Part shown: positions 1-7,469 of the stretch, in pieces
How the letters are laid out: every line of letters begins with the position of its first letter
Numbering within the stretch: the first letter of the stretch is position 1
From: DLKC01 sp002478885
Lineage (GTDB): Bacteria; Bacteroidota; Bacteroidia; Chitinophagales; Chitinophagaceae
Assembly (NCBI GenBank): GCA_046329585.1
Contig: JAXLUI010000002.1
Coordinates: 248,001-312,000 of the forward strand
Direction of reading: 5' to 3'
Length of the DNA stretch: 64,000 bases
Made by a program: the position numbers and the translations under genes
Notes under the pieces: generated by a model
Database searches by the model: none
Seen by the model: only the letters and a program-made list of their open reading frames with translations
Told to the model about the DNA's origin: nothing

Positions 1-28
1 GATATTCGGGTATACGATCAGTTAAATT

Positions 29-105
29 TTTGTGTACCAGGCTGTAGTACAAATTTGTTGCTTCCGTTGCGTCGCACTCTTGTACTGCAGAACACATTTG
101 AACAC
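29..105 (+). repeat. Dispersed intergenic repeat, family A copy
   Basis: This stretch precedes the first gene. It has the family A layout: a GTACC-GGCT side near 35-45, then the conserved core GTTGCGTCGCAC and CTTGTAC at about 66-85. Related sequences occur near 764, 2225, 7300, 13230, 16980, 19400, 24850, 28055, 30310, 39610, 41098, 41885, 44965 and 50590, always between genes. An open reading frame runs back through it to a TTG at 55, but the repeat is not coding elsewhere, so the gene should start downstream of it. Confidence 0.75.
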
Positions 106-108
106 GAT

Positions 109-753
109 ATGTACAAAGAAATTCTATCTACAGGGATTAACATCGTTCCAATGCAAAAGGAACACGCCACTCAACTGGAAGCATTACAACGCATCGTATT
201 TCCCAATCTTGCAGAAGAAGAACTGCTGCATGCAAATCAATATAAGAAGCATGTGGAGCTTTTCCCCGAAGGGCAGTTCGTTGCACTTGATGGTGATACA
301 GTGATTGGTGCTACTTCCTCCATCCGCTATCATTATGACCCAAATGTGTATGAGCATCATTCTTTTTTTGAGATCATGGGCGGCGGTTGGTTTACAACAC
401 ACGAACCAACCGGCGAATGGCTATATGGTATGGATGTAAGCGTGCACCCCGATTATCGTGGCAAAGGTGTTGCAAAAGCTTTGTACCGAGCACGCCAGCA
501 AACCTGCAGGAACCTTGGATTAATGGGACAAATGACCGTTGGCATGCTCAATGGATACGATAAAGTACGCAATGCCATGAGCATTGAAGTTTACTACGAA
601 AAAGTAAAGAATCACGAACTGTTTGACCCTACCGTTTCTGTGCAGGAGAAAGTTGGTTTCAAAATTTCAGGGTTGATGAAAGATTATCTCAACGATCCCA
701 CCTGCGGCAATGCAGGCGCTGTAATTGTGCTTGATGCAGGCAAAGAAATTTGA
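109..753 (+). CDS. GNAT-family N-acetyltransferase
   Basis: Encodes 214 residues when started at the ATG at 109; the open frame continues upstream only into repeat DNA. Acetyl-CoA-binding motif A is visible at about residues 108-124: a hydrophobic strand MDVSVHP followed by the pyrophosphate loop YRGKGVAKAL. This is the hallmark of GCN5-related acetyltransferases, which move acetyl from acetyl-CoA to an amine. No signal peptide is seen, so it should be cytoplasmic. The substrate cannot be read from sequence. It lies 110 bp upstream of a class III aminotransferase on the same strand with a family A repeat in between, so co-transcription is possible but not shown. Confidence 0.8.
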   Translation: MYKEILSTGINIVPMQKEHATQLEALQRIVFPNLAEEELLHANQYKKHVELFPEGQFVALDGDTVIGATSSIRYHYDPNVYEHHSFFEIMGGGWFTTHEPTGEWLYGMDVSVHPDYRGKGVAKALYRARQQTCRNLGLMGQMTVGMLNGYDKVRNAMSIEVYYEKVKNHELFDPTVSVQEKVGFKISGLMKDYLNDPTCGNAGAVIVLDAGKEI

Positions 754-763
754 AATCTGTTAC

Positions 764-846
764 CTGGCGATTAGTGTTACAGGCGTACAAGTGAGTGACA
801 CAACAGGCGATGCCATGAAAAACAAATGCCGGAACAACGAAAAAAA
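764..846 (-). repeat. Dispersed intergenic repeat, family A copy (reverse)
   Basis: Reverse-oriented family A copy. GTACAAGTGAGTGACACAAC lies at 785-804 and the GATGCCATGAAA module at 809-820, followed by a CCGGAACAA tail. It carries the TGTGTCACTCACTTGTAC allele of the core, also seen near 7333 and 41129. It fills most of the gap between the acetyltransferase and the aminotransferase. Confidence 0.75.
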
Positions 847-863
847 ATAACAAACACGAAAAT

Positions 864-2210
864 ATGTCAACGATTAATTTAGTAACAGCTGTTCCGGGTC
901 CGCAGGGCCAGGCCATGCTGGAAAGAAGAAAAAATGCACTTCCCGCAGGACTTGCAAAATCAACCGAAGTAGTTGTAGCCAAAGCCGAAGGCGGCGTGGT
1001 GTGGGATGTTGATGGAAATACGCTACTCGATTTTGCAGGCGGCATAGGGATGATTAACGTGGGCCACCGGCCCGAAGCTATTGTAAATGCGATAAAAGAC
1101 CAGTTGGATAAATATATTCACACCTGCTCACTCGTTACCACTTTTGAACCTTACGTTCAATTGGCGGAGATGCTGAACAAACTTACGCCCGGAGATCATG
1201 TAAAGAAAACGTTGTTGTGCAATACCGGCACCGAAGCAGTAGAGAATGCCGTGATGCTCGCGCGCTATTACACAAAAAGGCCAGGTGTAATTTGTTTTGA
1301 AGGAGCCTATCACGGAAGAAGCCTGCTCACGCTTTCATTAACAAGCAAATATTCTTTGTTTAAAAAAGGTTTCGGCTCTTTTACAAGCGATATATATCGT
1401 TTGCCGGTGCCGAATTTATACCGCACGCCAAAAGGTATGACAGAAGATGAATATCTTGACTGGTGCATTAAGAATCTCGAGCACGCATTTATTGCACAGG
1501 TAGATCCCGAGGCTGTTGCCGCATTCATCATTGAACCGGTTTTGGGTGAAGGAGGATTTATACAAATGCCGGCTCCGTTTATGCAAAAGATACGCGAACT
1601 CTGCGATAAACACGGCATAGTAATGATTGCTGACGAAATACAAAGTGGCAGCGGCCGCACAGGAAAATTATTCGCTATTGAACATACCGGTGTTATTCCT
1701 GATATAATGACCATTGCAAAATCGCTTGGCGCCGGAATGCCGGTGAGTGCGGTAGTTGGCAAAGCTGAGATAATGGATTGTACACATCTTGGTGGTGTAG
1801 GTGGCACTTATGGCGGTAGCCCTGTTGCTGCCGTTGCGGCGATCGAAGCATTGAAAATCCTGAGCTCTGAAGAATTTCTTTCGAGGGTAAATCATGTTGG
1901 CCAGCTCATCAAATCAACGCTTGGTGCATGGAAGGAAAAATTTGCGTTGGTTGGCGATGTTCGTGTCACGGGTGCCATGTGTTTGGTTGAATTTGTAAAA
2001 AACAAAGACACAAAAGAACCCGATATGGAAATTGCCCTCGAGGTTTTGAAAGATGCGGTGGCGCATGGCATTATTTTAATTCGTGCAGGCTTATATAGTA
2101 ACTGCATCCGTTTGCTTCCACCGGTGGTTATGACAGATGATCAATTGCATGAAGGCCTTGCCGTGCTTGAGGGTGCAATCGCAAGAGCTCATGAAAAAAG
2201 AGGCAAATAG
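864..2210 (+). CDS. gabT: Class III PLP-dependent aminotransferase (4-aminobutyrate aminotransferase type)
   Basis: A 448-residue protein of normal length for the family. The phosphate-binding GTE is at residues 122-124, the pyridine-nitrogen aspartate is in ADEIQ (D257), and the Schiff-base lysine is in TIAKSLGAGMP (K286). The stretch from SGSGRTGKLFA to the lysine resembles GabT, which moves the amino group of 4-aminobutyrate to 2-oxoglutarate giving succinate semialdehyde. Acetylornithine, putrescine and other omega-amino acid transaminases share these residues, so the substrate is inferred. No succinate-semialdehyde dehydrogenase is nearby. Cytoplasmic. Confidence 0.8.
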   Translation: MSTINLVTAVPGPQGQAMLERRKNALPAGLAKSTEVVVAKAEGGVVWDVDGNTLLDFAGGIGMINVGHRPEAIVNAIKDQLDKYIHTCSLVTTFEPYVQLAEMLNKLTPGDHVKKTLLCNTGTEAVENAVMLARYYTKRPGVICFEGAYHGRSLLTLSLTSKYSLFKKGFGSFTSDIYRLPVPNLYRTPKGMTEDEYLDWCIKNLEHAFIAQVDPEAVAAFIIEPVLGEGGFIQMPAPFMQKIRELCDKHGIVMIADEIQSGSGRTGKLFAIEHTGVIPDIMTIAKSLGAGMPVSAVVGKAEIMDCTHLGGVGGTYGGSPVAAVAAIEALKILSSEEFLSRVNHVGQLIKSTLGAWKEKFALVGDVRVTGAMCLVEFVKNKDTKEPDMEIALEVLKDAVAHGIILIRAGLYSNCIRLLPPVVMTDDQLHEGLAVLEGAIARAHEKRGK

Positions 2211-2224
2211 CTACTGTTTACGAA

Positions 2225-2300
2225 AATGATTTTATTGGACTGGCGGTGGTAGCCGTGGCAGCTTTACTTGCGTCGCACACTTGTACGGATAGTATTTTGT
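2225..2300 (+). repeat. Dispersed intergenic repeat, family A copy
   Basis: The conserved core TTGCGTCGCAC-ACTTGTACGG lies at 2268-2288, preceded by a degenerate GGTGGTAGCCGTGGCA left part. It sits between the aminotransferase and the next acetyltransferase. Confidence 0.7.
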
Positions 2301-2346
2301 GCGGCAAATAACATCAATGAATTTTTGAAGATTAAAAATTAGCACA

Positions 2347-2763
2347 ATGATCAAAACCGCGACAACAGAAGAAGACATCCTGAAATGCTGGGATGTATTG
2401 CTTGCATTGCGACCTCATTTAGTCTTTGAAGATTTCGTATCAACGATCAAAGAAATGATGAACGAAGGTTACCAACTTGCATTCATCGAAGAGCATGGCA
2501 AAGCGGTCGCCGCAATAGGTTTCCGTTACCAGCAATATTTATACAACGGCAAACACTTTTATATTGATGACCTTAGCACGATGCCTGAGAGCCGTGGCAA
2601 AGGTTATGGTGGCAAGCTGGTAGATTATGTAGTAGCGCTGGCACGCGAAAAAGGCTACAAAGCCGTTACACTCGACTCTGGCTACACAAGAAATGATGCA
2701 CACAGGCTTTACCTGAACAAGGGGTTCATTATGGTATGTCATCATTTTTTCAAAACACTTTGA
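2347..2763 (+). CDS. GNAT-family N-acetyltransferase
   Basis: A compact single-domain GNAT of 138 residues. Motif A is at about residues 77-96: DDLSTMPESRGKGYGGKL, containing the R-G-x-G-x-G/A acetyl-CoA loop. A C-terminal DSGYTRNDAHRLYLNKGF segment matches the family's motif B region, where a tyrosine commonly acts as general acid. Substrate unknown. The stop codon is 3 nt before the start of the amidohydrolase at 2767, so the two are probably translated from one mRNA. The pairing may mean that the acetyltransferase and hydrolase act on related amides, but that is only inference. Confidence 0.82.
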   Translation: MIKTATTEEDILKCWDVLLALRPHLVFEDFVSTIKEMMNEGYQLAFIEEHGKAVAAIGFRYQQYLYNGKHFYIDDLSTMPESRGKGYGGKLVDYVVALAREKGYKAVTLDSGYTRNDAHRLYLNKGFIMVCHHFFKTL

Positions 2764-2766
2764 TCC

Positions 2767-4362
2767 ATGGCAGACCTGATCGTTCATAATGGGGCGGTAC
2801 TAACGCAAAACTTGCAGCACCCGGCCGCAGAAGCATTCGCTGCCGTCAATGGAAAAATTGTTGCCGTCGGAAAAAATGAAGAAGTACTTGCTTTGCAACG
2901 AGCCAACACAATATTGATTGATGCAAAAGCGAAAACAGTATTGCCCGGCTTTATTGATGCACACATACATATCTGGAAAGTAGGAAACCTAAAAACATTT
3001 CTCCTTGATTTGCGTGGCACAAAAAGTATAGAAGAGATTCAGGACAAGCTGTCGGATTTTATCAACCGAAATCCCGGTAAAGGCTGGATTCAGGCACGTG
3101 GCATCAATGAAGCCAACATGAAGGAAGGCAGGCTTCCTGTAAGGCAAGATCTTGACAAGGTTACAAAGGATCGCCCGATCTGGGTAATAAGGACCTGTGC
3201 GCATATCGGCATGGCCAATTCAAAAGCAATTGAGTTATCTGGAGTAACTGCACAAACGCATATTCCTGAAGGCGGCGAAATACGCATGGGAAACGATGGA
3301 AATCCAAACGGTGTTTTTACGGAAACGGCGTTGGGAGTTATCGCTAACAATATACCTTCCTACAGCCATGAAGATTATGTGTTGATGATAAAAGCCGCAG
3401 AAGAAGAATTACTCAGGTACGGTATTACATCTGCAACAGACCCTGCTGTGATGCCTGATCTTCTGAAAATTTATCACAGGCTTGAAAAAGAAAACCAGTT
3501 ACGCGTACGAATAAACGCCATGCCCATTCGTGTTCCGGATGGAAGTGATGCAATACTGCCATTACCTGCAAAATATTATTCGGATAAGCTGACCATCAAT
3601 ATTGCCAAGTTCTTCGCAGACGGCGGCTTAAGCGGCATGACGGCTGCGATGAACAAGCCTTATAAAAATTCAGGCTCGACAGGGGTATTAAGATTGACCG
3701 AAGACTTCTTCTACCCTATTGCACTTGAAGCGGCAGAAAATGGATTTGGTATCGGCACGCACGCTATCGGGGACAAAGCGATTGATGTTGTGTTGAATGT
3801 GTATGAAAAAATCAGGAAAGATTTTAGCAGCAATATTCTTCGCATTGAGCATTTGGGTTTGCCATCACAAGATCATCTGCAAAGGATGAAAGCTATGAAT
3901 GTGCATTGTGTTTCCCAAAGCATTTTTTTGAAAGAGCTTGGGAAAAATTTTGCATTGTACCTGGAAGAAGAAAGGCTTAGCAAAACTTATCCTTACCGCA
4001 GTGTTTTAAATGCCGGCATTAATCTCTCCTTGTCAAGTGATGCACCCGTTGTAAAAGACTTTAATCCGGTTACCGGCATTATTGCTGCGATAAACAGGAA
4101 AGACTTTGATGGCAATTTGCTTGGGCCCTTAGAAAAGTTAAACCTGGACCAGGCGTTATACGCCTACACAATGGGCAGCGCAAAAGCAAATGGCAATGAA
4201 CATGAAGCCGGCAGTATAGAACCGGGCAAAAAAGCAGACTTTATTATTCTTGACCAGAACATCAATCTTGCAGAAGATTATTTGTCAAGCGTGAATGTTT
4301 CCAGGACTTTTATAGGCGGGCTCCCCGTATTTGAAAGGGAAAAGCCAATAGGTTGCCAATGA
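2767..4362 (+). CDS. YtcJ-like metal-dependent amidohydrolase
   Basis: A 531-residue protein of the amidohydrolase superfamily, length typical of the YtcJ/Amidohydro_3 group. The first metal ligands are in GFIDAHIHIW (H66 and H68). Further expected ligands appear in the GTHAIGD and IEHLG segments and in the late SSDAPV aspartate. The C terminus returns to the composite beta domain with GSIEPGKKADFIILD, typical of these enzymes. No signal peptide, so cytoplasmic. Members hydrolyse N-acyl or cyclic amides; the substrate here is not known. Probably co-translated with the GNAT gene 3 nt upstream. Confidence 0.85.
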   Translation: MADLIVHNGAVLTQNLQHPAAEAFAAVNGKIVAVGKNEEVLALQRANTILIDAKAKTVLPGFIDAHIHIWKVGNLKTFLLDLRGTKSIEEIQDKLSDFINRNPGKGWIQARGINEANMKEGRLPVRQDLDKVTKDRPIWVIRTCAHIGMANSKAIELSGVTAQTHIPEGGEIRMGNDGNPNGVFTETALGVIANNIPSYSHEDYVLMIKAAEEELLRYGITSATDPAVMPDLLKIYHRLEKENQLRVRINAMPIRVPDGSDAILPLPAKYYSDKLTINIAKFFADGGLSGMTAAMNKPYKNSGSTGVLRLTEDFFYPIALEAAENGFGIGTHAIGDKAIDVVLNVYEKIRKDFSSNILRIEHLGLPSQDHLQRMKAMNVHCVSQSIFLKELGKNFALYLEEERLSKTYPYRSVLNAGINLSLSSDAPVVKDFNPVTGIIAAINRKDFDGNLLGPLEKLNLDQALYAYTMGSAKANGNEHEAGSIEPGKKADFIILDQNINLAEDYLSSVNVSRTFIGGLPVFEREKPIGCQ

Positions 4363-4423
4363 GTTCAATGGATGTTGACCCTGATAAAAGTAGTAACCTT
4401 TGTCGCAGAATAATCAGACAGAC

Positions 4424-5455
4424 TTAATGTAGCGATGCAAAAACTATATGAGGAGCTGCAATAGCCTGCTGCTGAGGTTCTTGGTAGTATGGATTAAGGA
4501 GTTTGCTGAGATTTAATGTTTGCATTTTCGCCGGAGTATTAATGATCAGCTGCGAATATTTTTCATTGCTGATAAAGAATTTTGTCGGCGACTGGGCACA
4601 GATTCCTTCAACCTGTGTAAAAGATTGATTCAATGCTACTTTTCGTTTGTTCGCACCAAAAAAATTATCTCCTGAAAAATCATAGAGCATGTAAATGAAC
4701 GGAGACAATGTGCTATTGTAACCTGTAAGAACAATTACACGCTGATCGGCCAGTATTTCGGCACCGGTAATTAGTCCTTTAACGTCAAGCTCGCCAATCT
4801 TTTCTGCTGTAAATGAACCGGCTTTATTTGGCAACTTATAAAGTCTTGTCTTGTTGTCAGTCCAGTCTTTACTGAAGAGGTAAAGGCTGTCGCCATAGGC
4901 GATCAGAGCCTCACAGTCAAAGTCGGTCGTGTTTTGTGGCTTTGTTGTAAAATCGTTTTGATCAGAATAAGCGAAATTGATTATTTCAGCTGTTATGGTA
5001 TCACTCGCAGCGACATCGCCCTTTGCCACTTTATAAATTCGCAGGTCTTCCCGGTTACCTTTCGCGTTGTTGCCAAAATCACCAATGTAAAAAAATCTGT
5101 TGTCCTGCGCTATATCTTCCCAGTCCACATTGATAGCGTTGTTTATGATAATTGTTCTTTCAATACTCCCGGTTTCGCGGTTGAGCTGGTAAACGGCTGG
5201 CTCTCCGCCGCTGTCATTATGCGTCCATATCTTTTTCTTCCAGTAAACAAGCCCGCTGGTTTCGTTTATAACAGTGCTGAGATTGTAATTAAATGCCGGC
5301 TTAAGGTTGCCGTTGTCGTAAGTGCAGGAACCGTTATTCACTGTAACAGCAGAATCGTAGTTATTTGCTGCCGGATCGGGGCAACCGGAAACTTGCGCAT
5401 AAATATTTTGCGTATTAAGGAAAAAACATAGCAGCACTAAACACAATAGCTTCAT
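4424..5455 (-). CDS. Secreted beta-propeller-like protein with Cys-rich N-terminal motif
   Basis: The open frame extends to 5548, but a start at 5455 gives a clean signal peptide (MKLLCLVLLCFFLN...IYAQ), leaving a 343-residue precursor. The upstream extension runs into a tRNA-linked repeat. After the signal comes a short C-x-D-x-A-x-NY...GSCTYD motif, often found in secreted Bacteroidota proteins. The body contains repeating strands (ETSGLVYWKKKIWTHNDSGG, IYKV, LYLFSKDW, LYKLPNK) suggestive of an esterase-like or NHL-like propeller. No obvious catalytic triad and no recognisable T9SS tail. Exported; function unknown. Confidence 0.7.
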   Translation of the reverse strand: MKLLCLVLLCFFLNTQNIYAQVSGCPDPAANNYDSAVTVNNGSCTYDNGNLKPAFNYNLSTVINETSGLVYWKKKIWTHNDSGGEPAVYQLNRETGSIERTIIINNAINVDWEDIAQDNRFFYIGDFGNNAKGNREDLRIYKVAKGDVAASDTITAEIINFAYSDQNDFTTKPQNTTDFDCEALIAYGDSLYLFSKDWTDNKTRLYKLPNKAGSFTAEKIGELDVKGLITGAEILADQRVIVLTGYNSTLSPFIYMLYDFSGDNFFGANKRKVALNQSFTQVEGICAQSPTKFFISNEKYSQLIINTPAKMQTLNLSKLLNPYYQEPQQQAIAAPHIVFASLH

Positions 5456-5520
5456 AATGAAAATTAAAACTGAGAAGAATAACTGATTGCCTGTTTGTAA
5501 AGATATTTTATTGCGGATTG

Positions 5521-5643
5521 ACAAAATAAAAAATCCCAAACACATCACTGCATTTGGGATCGTTCAACTTTACCTTTTCCTGTAGCCGGTACGGGAATCC
5601 CTGCCCGACTGCGTCACGCAGGCAGGGAACCCGTCTTTCCTCC
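5521..5643 (-). repeat. Duplicated tRNA-Glu 3' fragment plus terminator, interrupted by a palindrome
   Basis: Positions 5521-5599 repeat 5890-5968 base for base (79 bp): the region downstream of tRNA-Glu, its terminator and the tRNA 3' end. Positions 5628-5643 then match 5970-5985, the next part of the tRNA. Between them 28 bp (5600-5627) are inserted exactly where the T-loop would be, and they form a palindrome with CCTGCC/GGCAGG outer and CTGCGT/ACGCAG inner arms. The copy lacks the 5' half of the tRNA and cannot be functional. It closes the unit containing the GIY-YIG gene. Confidence 0.9.
5526..5560 (-). terminator. Terminator copy downstream of the GIY-YIG gene
   Basis: On the minus strand an ATCCCAAA/TTTGGGAT stem is followed by a T-rich run. 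It is an exact duplicate of the tRNA-Glu terminator at 5895-5929 and would end transcription of the GIY-YIG gene. Confidence 0.8.
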
Positions 5644-5886
5644 ATTGATTTCAACATATTTTTTCAACCAGTTCTTGCCAGCAGCCGATTTCAAATATTT
5701 TTCCCTTAACCTCGCTTCATGCCAGCCTGTTGCAGTTTCGGTGTAAATTATTTTCCAGGGCATATGTCCTTTTGTAAACCGATTCTTGCCCGAATTATGC
5801 TCCTTCAGCCTGTTAAAAGCATTTAAGGCAATGCCAGTATACCATATGCCATCCGTGAGGCTTTCTATGACATAAATAACCACCAT
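5614..5886 (-). CDS. Single-domain GIY-YIG endonuclease (URI-like)
   Basis: A 90-residue protein that is essentially one GIY-YIG nuclease domain. It has a hydrophobic opening strand VVIYVIESLTDG, the motif as WYTGIALN (the second part of GIY-YIG), the arginine-bearing helix FNRLKEHNSG, and a late glutamate region around EKYLKSAAGKNWLKKYVE. Such domains cut DNA and occur in UvrC, homing nucleases and small stand-alone proteins. Its last residues, GGKTGSLPA, and its stop codon are encoded by tRNA-derived DNA and the inserted palindrome. It lies just downstream of tRNA-Glu on the same strand between two tRNA-end copies, suggesting a small mobile or homing-type unit. Confidence 0.85.
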   Translation of the reverse strand: MVVIYVIESLTDGIWYTGIALNAFNRLKEHNSGKNRFTKGHMPWKIIYTETATGWHEARLREKYLKSAAGKNWLKKYVEINGGKTGSLPA

Positions 5887-5894
5887 AACACAAA

Positions 5895-5929
5895 ATAAAA
5901 AATCCCAAACACATCACTGCATTTGGGAT
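5895..5929 (-). terminator. Rho-independent terminator of tRNA-Glu
   Basis: On the minus strand, ATCCCAAA pairs with TTTGGGAT around a 12-nt loop and is followed by TTTTTATTTTG. It lies about 20 nt after the tRNA 3' end. Confidence 0.85.
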
Positions 5930-5951
5930 CGTTCAACTTTACCTTTTCCTG

Positions 5952-6023
5952 TAGCCGGTACGGGAATCGAACCCGTCTTTCCTCCGTGAAAGGGAGATGT
6001 CCTAGCCGATAGACGAACCGGCC
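5952..6023 (-). tRNA. tRNA-Glu (anticodon TTC)
   Basis: The minus strand folds into a full cloverleaf. The acceptor stem GGCCGGT pairs with ACCGGCT (first pair G-U), the D-arm is GTCT/GGAC, and the anticodon stem TCTCC/GGAGG encloses loop CTTTCAC with anticodon TTC. The T-arm is ACGGG-TTCGATT-CCCGT and the discriminator is A. No encoded CCA follows. Its 3' half is duplicated at 5581-5643. Confidence 0.95.
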
Positions 6024-6282
6024 GTTCGTTTATGGGAGCGCAAAAATAGGAGCGATTTCGAATCCGGCAAAAATTTTTTACGATATTCTGCATTTCTTTT
6101 GAATACAAATTATTTATCAAACGCTGTAACCCTTTGCTGATAAGGATTACAGAACGATGAACGTAATGCGACGCAACAAAAGCTTAATGCATAAATTATT
6201 GCCCGTAACCAAATTTATCTGTGAAAATCTCCTCAACTCCTGTAAATTCGCAACGCTTTTAAAAAATTTAAATACTAATAAC

Positions 6283-7296
6283 ATGAGCACAGTAAAAGTA
6301 GCAATCAATGGTTTCGGACGTATTGGCCGGTTGGTTTATCGTCAAATCTATAACATGGAAGGCATTGAGGTTGTTGCAATAAATGATTTAACAAGCCCAA
6401 AAGTTTTGGCACATCTTCTTAAATATGACAGCGCCCAGGGCCGTTTTAATGCCGAGGTTGCTGCAGGTGAAAGTTCAATTACAGTAAATGGTGACGAGGT
6501 TAAAATATATGCTCAAAAAAACCCTGCTGATATTCCCTGGGGACAGCACGATGTAGACGTTGTGCTTGAATGCACCGGCTTTTTTACAGATAAAGCAAAA
6601 GCTGAAGCACATCTTACTGCGGGCGCAAAACGCGTAGTAATATCAGCACCTGCTACCGGAGATCTTAAAACGATCGTGTTCAACGTTAACCACAGTGCCC
6701 TTGATGGTTCTGAAACCGTTATCAGCTGTGCAAGCTGTACTACAAACTGTCTTGCTCCAATGGCAAAAGTGCTGGAAGATTCTTTCGGCATTGTTAATGG
6801 GTTAATGACCACTGTTCACGCTTATACCAACGACCAGAATACACAGGATGCCCCGCATCCAAAAGGCGATCTTCGCCGCGCACGTGCCGCCGCACAAAAC
6901 ATTGTTCCCAACAGTACAGGTGCTGCAAAAGCCATCGGTTTGGTATTGCCTGCTTTAAAAGGCAAACTCGACGGTTCTGCACAGCGTGTTCCAACACTCA
7001 CCGGTTCATTAACAGAGCTTACCGTTATTCTTGCGAAAAAGACATCCGTTGACGAGATAAATGCGGCAATGAAAGCAGCAGCCAACGAAAGCTTTGGTTA
7101 TACAACAGACGAAATTGTTAGCAGCGATATCATCGGCATCACTTACGGTTCGCTGTTCGACGCTACGCAAACACGCGTGCAAACAGTTGGCGACACACAA
7201 ATGGTGCGTACAGTTAGCTGGTACGATAACGAAATGAGCTATGTAAGCCAACTTGTTCGTACCGTTCATTATTTCGCTGGCCTTATCAGCAAGTAA
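6283..7296 (+). CDS. gap: Glyceraldehyde-3-phosphate dehydrogenase
   Basis: The product is 337 residues from the ATG at 6283; the open frame extends upstream to 6157 but MSTVKVAINGFGRIGR is the normal family N terminus. The Rossmann loop INGFGRIG is at residues 8-15 and the catalytic cysteine is in SCASCTTNC (C152). The family's C-terminal SWYDNEMSY segment is present. It oxidises glyceraldehyde 3-phosphate to 1,3-bisphosphoglycerate with NAD in cytoplasmic glycolysis. The next gene is pgk, the following enzyme of the pathway, 173 bp downstream. The gap holds repeats, so the two may or may not share an mRNA. Confidence 0.97.
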   Translation: MSTVKVAINGFGRIGRLVYRQIYNMEGIEVVAINDLTSPKVLAHLLKYDSAQGRFNAEVAAGESSITVNGDEVKIYAQKNPADIPWGQHDVDVVLECTGFFTDKAKAEAHLTAGAKRVVISAPATGDLKTIVFNVNHSALDGSETVISCASCTTNCLAPMAKVLEDSFGIVNGLMTTVHAYTNDQNTQDAPHPKGDLRRARAAAQNIVPNSTGAAKAIGLVLPALKGKLDGSAQRVPTLTGSLTELTVILAKKTSVDEINAAMKAAANESFGYTTDEIVSSDIIGITYGSLFDATQTRVQTVGDTQMVRTVSWYDNEMSYVSQLVRTVHYFAGLISK

Positions 7297-7299
7297 TGC

Positions 7300-7375
7300 T
7301 TTTGTTGACCAGCTGCACCGCTGTTAGCATCGCCGGTTGTGTCACTCACTTGTACACTTAGTTCTTTACTCAACA
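7300..7375 (+). repeat. Dispersed intergenic repeat, family A copy
   Basis: The core GGTTGTGTCACTCACTTGTAC is centred at 7334-7355 with the trailing TTCTTTACTCAAC that follows the core in other copies (for example 24903-24920). It lies between gap and pgk. Confidence 0.7.
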
Positions 7376-7376
7376 T

Positions 7377-7445
7377 AACCGCGGAGACGCAGAGGCGCTG
7401 AGACTTTACCACCTGTTCTTTGCGTACTGTATCTCTGCGGTTTTT
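7377..7445 (+). repeat. Inverted-repeat element ahead of pgk
   Basis: AACCGCGGAGA at 7377-7387 pairs, with one mismatch, with TCTCTGCGGTT at 7432-7442, and a T-run follows. The left arm continues as CGCAGAGGCGCTGAGA, resembling the CGCAGAG-type intergenic repeats common in many bacteria. It could act as a terminator for gap or a leader structure for pgk. Confidence 0.5.
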
Positions 7446-7469
7446 AATATTATTCAAAACATCTTTCTC

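Larger units (their letters stand above)
5521..5968 (-). mobile_element. Putative GIY-YIG mini-element at the tRNA-Glu 3' end
   Basis: The unit is tRNA 3' part and terminator (5890-5968), GIY-YIG gene (5614-5886), then a second tRNA 3' part and terminator (5521-5643). The 369-bp offset between the two 79-bp repeats is the length of the inserted unit. The layout resembles integrative elements that use a tRNA 3' end and regenerate it on insertion, but the only gene is a nuclease and there is no integrase. Mobility is inferred from the duplication alone. Confidence 0.6.

Noticed and set aside
5521..6023. Integrative and conjugative element at tRNA-Glu
   Set aside because: The inserted unit is 369 bp and has no integrase, relaxase or cargo; only a nuclease gene.
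6157..6282. N-terminal extension of GAPDH
   Set aside because: The family starts at MSTVKVAINGFG; the extension has no similarity and is probably leader DNA.
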